Positions 47,001 to 59,400 of a DNA stretch of 64,000 bases are shown one piece after another. A program made the position numbers and the translations under genes. The DNA lies in assembly GCA_036186865.1 (NCBI GenBank), contig AP025055.1, positions 6,847,371 to 6,911,370 of the forward strand. The letters are read 5' to 3'. How positions within the stretch are numbered: position 1 is the stretch's first letter; each line of letters opens with the position of its first letter. The notes below the pieces were generated by a model. It made no database searches. It was not told the origin of the DNA and saw nothing but the letters and a program-made list of their open reading frames with translations. Source of the DNA: Eustoma russellianum (taxonomy: Eukaryota; Streptophyta; Magnoliopsida; Gentianales; Gentianaceae).

Positions 47001-50000
47001 TGGGTCTTTTCTTTCTCCCTTTCTTTCCTTCTTTCTTTCTTTTTCCTTCTCTATTTTGGCTTGATGACTGACTTAGCAGTGCTTAATTTCTCCATCAGGA
47101 GAACCCATGAAGATGGCATCAGTTACAATTGACAGCTCCCTTCCTCTGAGGCCATATATGGAGCAGTTGTCTGACAAACTTACCGGGCTTTTGCCACTGC
47201 TGGCTGTAAGGATTTAAGATATGCTATGAATTTTAACATACTTTTAGCATTCATAAATGATATAGTTCTTTACAACCTTGTTGTACAAAAAGGTTTATCA
47301 ACAATATCACTTTATTGCACATACCCAGTAAAAGTGTAAAACTATTTAATGATGCTTTGCGTTCTTGAAGAAATAGCACCATGTTCTTAATGCTTTATTG
47401 TGCCTCTCTTGTAAATTAACTGGACAACAACAACAATAATACTCAACCTTTTTTCTACTATGTGGCCCTGTCCTTTAGCAAGGTCTCTTCTCTGCTCATT
47501 CCAGCGAGAGGAATACTTAAAGGGAGCGTGATGTTCTTGTATTGCGATAGATGCCTGCTAGTAGAGCCCGACCTTCTTTCAACCCAGCTTATGGCCTTTA
47601 CTCGACTATATGGATCAATCATTTATCGCTCTTTATTTATTCCTTTTTTTTATAAGTCGTAGCCTAAATCCTACCCTCTTCTATGTCTCATAAAACCAAA
47701 TATGTGCCTTTAGAATACGTCATTTTCAATAATATTATATCATCTCAATCGTGATTTCTATCTAAGTACCTAAAATTCTCACTTAAATCTTATACACTCT
47801 ATATAACATCGGCTACATGAAATCAAATGTCTGCACTTTGCTCTATCATTGACCATATGTTCCTCAATTGTCATTAAGTCATTTTCTTTTTTATTGTCTC
47901 TCTCTCTCCATGTCTTTTTTGGTCTACCTCTCTCACGTTTAACATACACTTCATTTATCGTTTCGCACCGCCTAACAGGTGCATCTGCAAGACGTCTTTG
48001 CACATGCCCATACCATCTTAACATTGACTCTCTCATCTTCTTATCTATCAGAGCTAACCCAACCTTTCTCCTTGTATATATATTTCTTATTTTATCCTTC
48101 ATTGTATGTTCCCACATTTATCTTATTATTCTCATTTCCACCACTCGCTTCCTTTGTTTATACTTATAATTGACTGACCAGCATTAGACCTGTACGACAG
48201 TGCGGGTCTTACTGTCGTTGTGTAAAACTTTCCATTAAGCTTTAAAGGTATTTTCCTATCACATAGAGGACCTGACTTTAATCACCTCGTCCGTGCCATG
48301 CGAATCACATCCTTGTTGATTTCTCTATCTTTCTGTATTATAGATACTGAATACCTAAAACTCTTATCGAGGAGAATCTCTTGGCTTCCTTGTTTGACAC
48401 AAGGTTTCAAGGTCATTCTTTTGTTACTAAAATTAAATTTCATATACTCTGTCTTTTTACTACTTAAATTTGAAACTATTTTCCTCTACTGTCTTCCGCC
48501 AACATTTCAGCATAGCATTGACTCATTCACTAGTCTCATCCACCAGCACAACGTCATTTGTAAATAACATGCTCTAAGAACTCTGTCTGAAATGTGTTGT
48601 GTGAGCTCATCTATAGTTAAAGCAAATGAGTATGGACTTAATGTCGATCCTTGGTGTAAACCCACTGTAATAGGGAACTCTATGCTTAGTTCTTATGGAG
48701 CCCTTACGCTTGTCATGCGTTCTCATACATGTCTTTAGTAATATCTAAGTATGGTACTGTAATACCTTTCTTTTCAAGCATTCTCCGACGGATCTCTCCT
48801 AAGACTTTATCATATGCCTTTTCCAAATCAACGAAATCATATGCAAATCTTGCTTCTTCTCTCGATATCTCTCTATTAGTCTTCTCAAAAGATGAATAAC
48901 CTTCATGGTTGACCTTTCCGGCATAAATCCAAAATGATTTTCAGATACACTAGTCTCTTTGCGAAGTCTTTTCTCAATCACTCACTCACAGAGCTTCATT
49001 GTGTGGCTATAATTTAAATCCTCTATAATTTGCATAATCTTGTATTATGCAAAGGTACTGAAGTGTTTTTCCTCCACTAGCCAGACATCTTACCGGTCTT
49101 CACAATCTCGTTATAAAGATCTGTGAGCCATATAACACCTTATTTTCCTAGGCATTTTCAAGCCTCAATTGGAATACCATCGGGTCCAATTGCTTTACCA
49201 TTTTTCATACTTTTCAAAGCATCTTCTACCTCTGGCAATCGGATTCTCTTTCTATATCATAAGTTTCTATCATGTTCAGATCATCAGTCTGTAGACATTT
49301 GTGCTTATAAGTTTAAAAGACCACCATGCTCTTGGATCATAACAAAAATACTGATAGACAAAATGTAATCAACTGAAAGGTGGAAAGGTGAATAATAGGT
49401 TGTTGGCTTACTTTTTGAATGTCAGGGCTTGGCTGATATTATACCAAAAGAAACTCTTCTTTGGAAGCTGAAGCTTCTTAAATCTGCAGCTGCTTATGCC
49501 AATTCTCGTCTTCATGCTGTCACAGCTGAAGTGCTCGTGATTGCTAGGTTGTGTTCTATCTTGATCTGTTCCAGACCATTTTAAATTTTACATATATATA
49601 TTTTATTGAGAAAGCATATGATTCTCTTGTAGAATTTCATGTTTAAAAACATATGCACTCATTTCCAACTTTAATCTTTTGTTTGTTATGGATCAATTTT
49701 ATCGCTGCTGAATGTGTATTAGTATAGCTTGATTATGACACGGCGACATATGATGTAAGTTCATACAGATATATGGGAAAGGCTTCTTTGCCAAATGACA
49801 TTTGGGTGTTTAACTGTGTGGTTCCTACAGGACTTGTTCAAAAAACGTTTGCAATTCTATTATATCATCTTATCCAAACCTATGTCTTCGGAAAATGCTA
49901 TACTTACAGCATTAAGAAAATGTAGGTTGAAGTAATGTTACGAGCCACTTGAGCTTCAGAACTTCTTCTTTAGGTCACTCTTCTGTCGTTGAAGTCATTA

Positions 50001-50261
50001 CTTTCCTGTGTCAACATTGACTGTCATTTATTTGTAATTGTCTCAGGTTTTAGTAACTTCGTATATATGAGTTGTCCGCAGCATTTCCTTGTCAAGCTAA
50101 CTGCTGATAAGTGCTTTTTGTTGTAGTGGAAAGGATAATATGCTTCCTAGCAGAGAAGAAGCATTAAGACTTGAGAAAACTCTGAAGGATTGCAAAATGA
50201 AATACTTCAAGGAGAACGGTCACACCATCTTATTCGTATGTGAGGATTCAGTTTTCCTTTT

Positions 50262-50306
<45 letters not shown>

Positions 50307-50389
50307 TTACATCTTACATTTTCAAAGTTGCCATGTATATAGGTTCTTTATGGGCTATGATACACTACTTGCACGCCACACACACACAC

Positions 50390-50440
<51 letters not shown>

Positions 50441-53400
50441 GTCTCTGATGGTTTGCTAATGTGAATACCACAAGAATTTTGTACTCTATCTTCTCTTGGG
50501 GGTGTTTTGCCATATGTGATCTCTGATATTACAAATAAGTACTACACCATATTTGTGACGGTACTGCGCATGATGTTTCCTTTTTTGTCTTTGCTGCAAA
50601 GTATACGTGGTCTTATAAGTTCTCACTTCTCGTTCTGTCTCCGATAACAAACCTTTTTGAGCCAGCTCTTATTTCTGATTACCCTGCCATAGTTGGTAGG
50701 ACAATGTCGTTCTATCATAGAGTTGAATCCATAAAATAAAACATCAACTAGGAATCTGATTCAGTTTCGGTAGGTTGGCTAGTTGCTCTTTTTTGAAGAA
50801 ATAAACTATTCTTGTTATTTGCACAGGACTAGATGTAACTGCTTCAACTTTTGTTCAGGAAGATGGGGTTAACCTGTTGAGCATTGTGAAGGCTACTCAA
50901 AAATACCGTCACTCAAGAAGATATGACCATGTTCTGGATTATTTGCCTCCTAGCAGCTCCGAATTCAAGCAAGCAATTGAGGACAATAGGTAATGTACCA
51001 TTATAGTGTTTTATACCAGTCATATTGCATTCCTTTGTCCTGCATACGCACAATGAATTCCATTACGAAGTCAGTCCACGTCAAGTAAATAGTATCATCT
51101 AAGAATTGGAATACACAGAACCTATCATCTAAGTCTTTATACATTTGATGTACTATGTTACGCAAGTACACTGTCCACAATTGATATATAAATTTATCCA
51201 CTATATATTATGCCTATGAACTAGTTATGCATCCGAGTAGACGCCTCTTGTTTGTATACACAATAGAGTTAATAATTCGCCATTGAAATACCACGTATCC
51301 TTATATTTCATGCTAGCAACAAAAATATATGGTCAAGGAAGAAATCCCGCCGGTATGTTTAATTCGAAACAACATTGAAAGTACTTGTTGGAACCTGGAT
51401 CAGGAATGTGAAATGTAAGAATTTCTATTTAGTTTGAGAAGAAAGGTAAGAAGGGTAGTGATTTTTTGGTCTCACCTGCATATATTTTATCATTTCTTAT
51501 TTACTTTTGAAGTTGTCTCAGAGAGTTTGATTTCCATTTCTTTTTCCTCTATCGCTTACATCCCCCGTTTGTAGCCTTTCATCATTCTTGAGTGCTTCTC
51601 CCCGCATTTCAGAGGTTGCCCCAATCTTGTGATAATCTTGACATATTAAAATAATTTTGAGAAATTTTGGTGAAGAAAGTTTTGGGTGCTTCTTCCTTTG
51701 GTTACAGTTGTCTCTGTTCTCCCCTGGCAGCAGCTTTCAGCATAATCTCTCTATTCGTCCTAACAACAGCTTTCAGCAATATTACTTTCCGTTTTGTACC
51801 GGTATGCAAATTTTGTTATGTTATGAACAAATATATATGATTGCAGGTTGTATCGTTATCTTACCGGGCCAGTAATGTTATCGACCTTGGAAGATGGAAC
51901 AGTGGTGAGAGGGCTTTCTGGGGTTCCTAGTGAAGGTCCTGTTATATTAGTTGGTTATCATATGCTTATGGGGTTGGAATTATATCCTCTTGTTGAAGAA
52001 TTTTTGAGAGAGAAAAGCATCCTTGTTCGCGGGGTGGCACATCCAACATTATTTCTTGATATTTTGGAAGGAGACTCCAAGGAGTTCTCTCATGTTGATA
52101 CTGTGAAACTATATGGGGCAACCCCTGTTGCTGCATCTAACCTCTTCAAGTTGCTTGCAAGAAAATCACATGTTCTGCTTTATCCTGGAGGTGCGCGTGA
52201 AGCTTTACACCGCAAGGTATACTCTTTAAATCATTGCAAATAATTATCTGGGCTTTAATTATGTAGGCTACAAAAAGTTTCCTTCTTCAGGTTAAAATAG
52301 TTCTGATTCTTCTTTCGGGAAGTGTTTAGTGTTGGAAAGTACGTCGAAAGTACTTTAAAATGTGCTCCAAACTTATATAAAAACTTGTAAGATGTTGTTT
52401 GAGAGATTGAAAGATGATTTGAACACTTTGAACTTGTAAGAAATCACTTTGATCGATCCGTGTGTAAGTTGGATCGACCCAAGTGAAAGCTGAAACGAAG
52501 TTGAGTGTTCTGTTGGACATAGATCGATGTGTACATCGATCGATCGATGTGGTATGGATGCAAAGCTGGAAACTCTCTGTCCAACATAGATCGATACATC
52601 GATCGATCGATGTTTTCAGGATGCAAAGTTGGAACTCTCTGTCCAACATCGATCGATCGATGTGACAAAAGTCAGGACTGTTCACTTTGAATTACATCTT
52701 TTAATCCAAAAATCATCTTCCTTCATACATGAACATTATGCAACTGACATGGAGGTTAATTAAACTCCTGAAATGAGTTTTCAAAGTGGTATTTACACAA
52801 CCAAAGGCCTATAATTAGTAGGCCTTGCTATCTTAAATTACATACAAGAACTTTTGCAAAATTCTAAAAATTTCAGCACTTGTTTTCCTCTAAATTCTTC
52901 TTCTTCCTCCACTATCATTCACTTCTATAAGCAAGTTCAAACTCTCTCTTTAGAGCAAAGGAAAGAGAGTAAGCCGTTATAATCTGAGAAACATTTGCTT
53001 GAAGACTACCTTGCTCACCGGTAGAAGCAAAATTGCTTTAAGGACAGTGAAAATCTAGTCACGTCTCGGCTGAATTTTTCTCTTTGGTTGTCCATATTCC
53101 TACAGGTTTTCTAACATTTAGTACTGTGTTTAGCACGTTCCAAACGTCTCAAATGGGCTATCCTCTTGTGTGAGCGTGCAAGAATTCTGTGTTCCTGCCT
53201 GGCGCGCTATTATATTGCATCTTGATATATGCCTTTTCTGTTTCAAGACTTTCAAGGTTGCATGAGTTTTAGTGACTCGCTTCATTAATCTGTTTTCTTC
53301 TTGTATCATGAGAGGACTAAACTTCAACAACAATTCCATTAGTTCAGGATCGTGTATAGATGCAAATTCAGTGAGCTGGAAATGATGTTTAAGTAATCTT

Positions 53401-56400
53401 TCTGGCAGGAATTGAATTTGCAAAATAAACGAAATACTTACACACTCTTCTTTGACTTTGGAATATGATGGAATAAAGCAAAATGACTCACAAAATTGGT
53501 TGCGCTTCTTATATTGTGAAGTAGCAGTTAGTCGACACATCCTGACATAATTTTCATTATAGTTCATCGAGAAACAACCTATGTGTGTTTCTAATACATG
53601 GGTATGGTTGTGTACATCCGATCCTCCATATCATGCCATAGGCGGGAGTGTATAAGGCAATGTGGTAATGTTGTTCACAATAACATTGTGTGAGTTAAAG
53701 TTTGTTCAATGATATCCTTTTTCACTTGCATGTTCCTCATCATGTGAAACTTGTTCAAAATCAGATTAAAGAAAGGGCCTTGCCTGGTACATGTGAGCAT
53801 GCCTCAATATTTGTGAATTGAGGTAAGTTAATGAAATTTACACGAATCGGATAAGGTTAAGAAGTTAACATTTAATGTTTATTTACGTATAATGACATTA
53901 GTGTCATTTATTCCATGGACTTCAGTTTGCACAACTACAACAACATTACTCTATTGCCTTAGAGGCTCCCGTCTATGGCGGAGTATAGAGGGTCGTATGT
54001 ACGCAACCATATCTGTGTTAGAAATATATAAAAGTTGTTTTCCGATGATGGTGATCAATTCATTTAGCTAGTTTCTTGATGCTGATCAATTCTTTCTTCA
54101 ATGAAGGGTGAAATATACAAGTTATTTTGGCCAGAGCAGCCAGAATTTGTCAGGATGGCAGCAAGGTTTAGTGCTACTATTGTACCTTTTGGAGTCATTG
54201 GAGAAGACGACATCGCTGAAGTAAGTGTCTTGCCCCTTCATAATACTTCAACTTTCCCTTCTCTTTCCTTCTTAAACGGTAACAAAGTATGTTATATGAA
54301 TAACTTACCTATGTCAAAAAGCAGAAAATATTATTTCGGGTAGATACGAGGAAGAATATGTAACATTGACAAGTTACTTGATTAGAAAATGTAATCTTGA
54401 TGGTTCTTAATGGCTTCTCGAAGGAAGCTAGTCAGTCCCATACCATAGGTTTAATAATAATGCCTATTAGTGCTTAACAAGTAAGAGTAAGAAGCTCGAG
54501 GACTGTCGTAAGTAAGCCCATACCAGTTCATTCTACTTGAAATCACATACATAAAAAATGTTTGGTATTTCAACTACAGGATCTGTTATAATAGTTTGTA
54601 AAGGCAATGGAACGAAGAATGAATGTTTGAGATCAAAGATGAAGGTGAAATGGTGTTGGAATAAGCAAGAATAGCTTGACTCATGACTTGGATCGATCCA
54701 TGTATCAAATGGGTAGATCTATGTGGCTTGAAAATGAAGTTGAGTATTCTGCCGGACATAGATCGATGACATCGATCGATCGATGTAGATCACATCGATC
54801 GATCGATGTGTACTGGATGCAGAGATCGATGACTGACTGGGAACATCGATCGATGACATCGATCGATCGATGTCACATACATCGATCGATCGATGTCCAG
54901 AGTGCAGGGTTCTATGTTGAACTGAGGACATCGATCGATCACATCGATCGATCGATGTCCTGACAGACGTGTTTTTTCATGAAAATTCACATCTTTTGCA
55001 CCAAAAGACATGTCCAATCGCCATGCAACCTCTTCCAACGACTTCCTGGAGTTTGAGAGCCTATAAATAGGCTATTATAACCCATTAGAAATCTGATCTT
55101 GCAACATATACAATCAAGCATTTCATATTCTTCTTCTTACTCAAGAACACTCTTGTTTTCAGAAAGTTCATTGTTTCTCAATCCTATTTGCTGAGGATTA
55201 GAGATTGTTGGCTGTTGTATCCTAGGAGGAAGTTTGCCTATAACCCTGCAGCATCTAGTGGGGGCAAATATTCCTTACGGAAAGTGTATATACACGCCTC
55301 AAGCCAAGTTTCTTCTTCTTCATTCTCTCTTGTTGTTTGTCTTGTTTCCCTATCTTCTTAACAATCGTAAGGAATATTTGAGATGGATTCAAAGACGTTC
55401 TTGAACCAAGAGAGCATGAAGCTTGATCGTTTCGATGGTACAAACTATCTCCGCTGGAAGGACAAGATGTTGTTCCTTCTGACGGCACTTCAGATTGGGT
55501 ATTGTCTTGACCCAAATCTGAAGGATTTGCCATCCCCAAAAGAAGAGGACTCTGAGGAGGTGAAAGCTGCTTGGAGGAAGAGACACGAGGACAATATGCT
55601 TTGCCGAGGGCATATCCTCAACAACTTGTCAGATCGTATCTACGATCTGTTCACGGCAACATCATCACCAAAGGAGATATGGAACGCCTTGGAGTTCAAG
55701 TACAACAACGAGAAACAAGGCGCAGACAAATTCCAGGTGATGAGGTATTTTAATTTTAAAATGGTTGAAAATTTGTCAATCATGGACCTAGTGCCCGAGT
55801 TGCAGGTCATTGTGTCCAAACTAAAAGAGTTGGGTGTAGAAGTTTCTGAGGCATTACAAGTAGGAGGAATCATTGCTAAGCTTCCTCCTAGTTGGAATGA
55901 CTACAGGAAGAAATTACTACACTCAACTGAATCCTTTTCCCTTGAACAACTTCAAAAGCATCTGCGAATTGAAGAAGAGACGAGGAGTCTTGTAAAGAGA
56001 CATGTCTCGGACGATGCACCTAGAGTGCATTATGTCAAAGGGAAAGGAGGGGTTTCAGTTGGAAACAAAAGGAAGAACTCCGATTATTCTGAATCCAATG
56101 ACAAAGCAGAATCCAAGAAGGGCAAGAGATGTTATAATTGTGGTAAGAAAGGACATCTCAAGAAGGACTGTTGGTTTCGTAAGAAACCAAAACAGGGCGG
56201 TAGTACTCAAAATGTCAACAATGCAAATATGGTAGATCTTGGAACCGATCAGCTGGTTGCGATGGTCTCCAGTTTGCATGTTGGCATGGTAACAGAACTT
56301 CATATGGCTACGAACGAGATCACAAGTGATTGGTGGTTCGATTCGGGTGCAACAGTGCACGTATGCAACAACAAGGATCTATTCAAGACCTACCATGTTG

Positions 56401-59400
56401 TGGATGACAGCCAACAAGTTCTTATGGGGAACCGCAGCGCCACAAGAGTCTTGGGTAAAGGTAGTATTGAGTTAGACTTTACTTCTGGTAAGAAGTTGTT
56501 ATTAGTCAACGTACTACATGTACCCGAAATTTCTAAGAATCTTGTTTCTGCTAGTCTCGTTTGTAAGAGTGGATTCAAGATTGTAATGGAGGGGGACAAA
56601 ATTATCTTGTCCAAGAATGGTATCTTTGTCGGCAAGGGTTATGCTTGCGACGGGATGTTTAAATTGAGTATCAATAAAAATTCCACAATTTCTGTTTACT
56701 CTGTTGATTCTTCTTTTTCATTGTGGCATGATAGACTTGCACATGTTAGTAATACAACTATTAAGTTCATGTCTAAGCATGCCTTAATTTCTTGTAAAGA
56801 TGAAAATGAAAGAACATGTGAAGTATGCATACAAGCTAAAATGACAAAGAAGCCGTTTCCGAAAGTCGAGCGGAAAACTAAACTCTTAGAACTTGTTCAT
56901 TCAGATATTTGTGAATTGAACGGAGTTTTAACCCGAGGTGGAAATCGATATTTCATAACTTTCATTGATGATGCCTCTAGATATACTTATGTATATTTAC
57001 TAAGGCATAAAGATGAAGCATTTGACATGTTCAAAGTCTATAAGATGGAAGTCGAAAATCAATCGGGATTGAAAATCAAAGTTCTAAGGAGTGATCGTGG
57101 TGGTGAATACTTTCCTCTTGAATTTAATCAATTCTGTGAGGAGAATGGTATCATACACCAGAAAAGTGCTCCATACACTCCTCAACAGAACGGTTTGGCT
57201 GAAAGAAAGAATAGGAGTATAGTTGACATGCTAAATGTAATGTTAATAAACTCTGGTTTGCCAAAGAATTTGTGGGGAGAAGCCTTGTTAACGGCCTCTC
57301 ATATTCATAATAGAATTCCTTCTAAGAAGTTTAAGGTTTCTCCATATGAAATATGGAAGAAACGAAGACCAAATCTAAGTTATCTTAGAGTTTGGGGTTG
57401 TTTAGCCTATTATAGAGTACCGGATCCAAAGAGGACTAAGTTAGGGCCAAGAGCTCTTAAAGGTGTCTTTATTGGATATGCCGAAAACTCTAAAGCATAT
57501 AGGATTCTAGATTTAGAATCCAATGTGGTTGTTGAATCTAGAGATGTTGAATTTCTTGAGAATAAATTCTTAAGAACAGATTCAAATCAAAGTTCAACAA
57601 GTGAGAGTTTGAATGATCCTATTGTTGGTGATTTTACGAATGGTCCTTCTAGTGTTGATGATCCATATCAAGATTCTCCAACTGAGGTTAGGAGAAGTCA
57701 ACGTGCTAGAAAGGAAAAGTATTTACATCCATACTTCATTTCTTCGCAATCTATTACTTTCTTAGTTGAAGGTAATAGGACAAAGGTGTTTAATCAAATA
57801 CCTATTGTACTAAGCGTTGAAGATGATCCAAAATCCTATAAGGAGGCGATGCAATCGAGAGATGCATCATTTTGGAAGGAAGCTATTGATGATGAGATGA
57901 ATTCGTTATTGTCTAACAATACGTGGATTCTCGCTGATTTGCCTCCAAGTTCCAAAGCTATTGGATGTAAATGGGTATTTCGCAGGAAATACAATACGGA
58001 TGGTTCACTTCAAACTTTCAAGGCTAGATTAGTAGCTAAAGGCTTTAGACAACGAGAAGGGATAGACTATTTTGACACATATGCTCCTATAGCAAGAATA
58101 ACATCCATTAGAGTGTTGATGGCATTGGCATCCATTAATAACTTGGTTATTCACCAAATGGATGTTAAGACTGCATTTCTCAATGGTGATTTAGACGAGG
58201 AAGTCTATATGGAACAACCGGAAGGTTTTGTACTTCCGGGGAATGAGCACAAAGTGTGCAAATTGATAAGGTCATTGTATGGACTGAAACAAGCACCGAA
58301 ATCAATGGCATGAAAAGTTTGACACTACCATTTTGAAGGATGTTTTCCGACATAATGGTGCAGATAAGTGTGTATATTCCAAGTTTACAGACAAATATGG
58401 TGTTATTATTTGTTTGTACGTGGATGATATGCTTATTATCGGTACTAATATGGAAGGAGTAAATGAAACTAAGAAGTATTTAACTTCACAATTCCAAATG
58501 AAAGATTTGGGTGAGGTAGATACTATCTTAGGAATTAAGGTGTCCAAACATAGTGGGGGTTTTGCTCTTTGTCAATCTCATTACATAAACAAAGTGTTGA
58601 ACAAGTTCAAACACTTGGAGATCAAAGAAGCAAACACACCATTCGATGCCTCATACAAATTGACTGGTTATACCGGTAGAGCAGTGACACAATTAGAATA
58701 TGCTAGTGCGATTGGTAGTTTGATGTATGCTATGCATTGCACTAGACCGGATATTGCCTTTGCGGTGTGTAAATTATCAAGGTATACTAGTAATCCTAGT
58801 ATAGATCATTGGAAGTTAATCGGACGAGTACTTGGATACTTGAAGAGGACTATGAGTTACGGATTGTTTTATAATAATTTTCCAGCCGTGTTAGAAGGTT
58901 ATACTGATGCTAGTTGGATAACTAGTGTTGGTGATAACAAATCTACTACGGGTTGGATATATACATTGGGTGGTGGTGCTGTTTCTTGGGCTTCAAAGAA
59001 ACAGACATGCATAACTCATTCTACAATGGAATCCGAATTCATAGCATTGGGTTCTGCAGGTAAAGAAGCGGATTGGCTGAAAAATCTTTTATTGGATATA
59101 GAGTTGTGGCCACAACCGATGCCAGCCATTTCTTTACACTGTGATAGCCAAGCAACGATGTCTAGAGCTTATAGTAAAATCTATAACGGAAAATCTAGAT
59201 ATGTCAGCCTTAGGCATGATTATGTAAGGCAATTGATAACTGATGGTGTAATAGCCATTGTGTACGTCAGATCCTGTAATAACCTGGCGGATCCGTTGAC
59301 AAAGAGTCTATCAAAAGACTTGGTACATAGTACATCTTTAGGGATGGGATTGAGACGTATGGGATAAGTTCACTTGTGATAGAAACCCAACCTTGTCTAG

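Larger units (their letters stand above)
54584..55363 (+). repeat. 5' LTR of E5
   Basis: 780 bp, TGTTATAATAG..CTTAACA. Palindrome array 54680-54960; TATA box inside AGCCTATAAATAGGCT (55059-55074). Self-complementary segment CAAATATTCCTTACG at 55265-55279, 84 nt before the LTR end. Confidence 0.96.
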
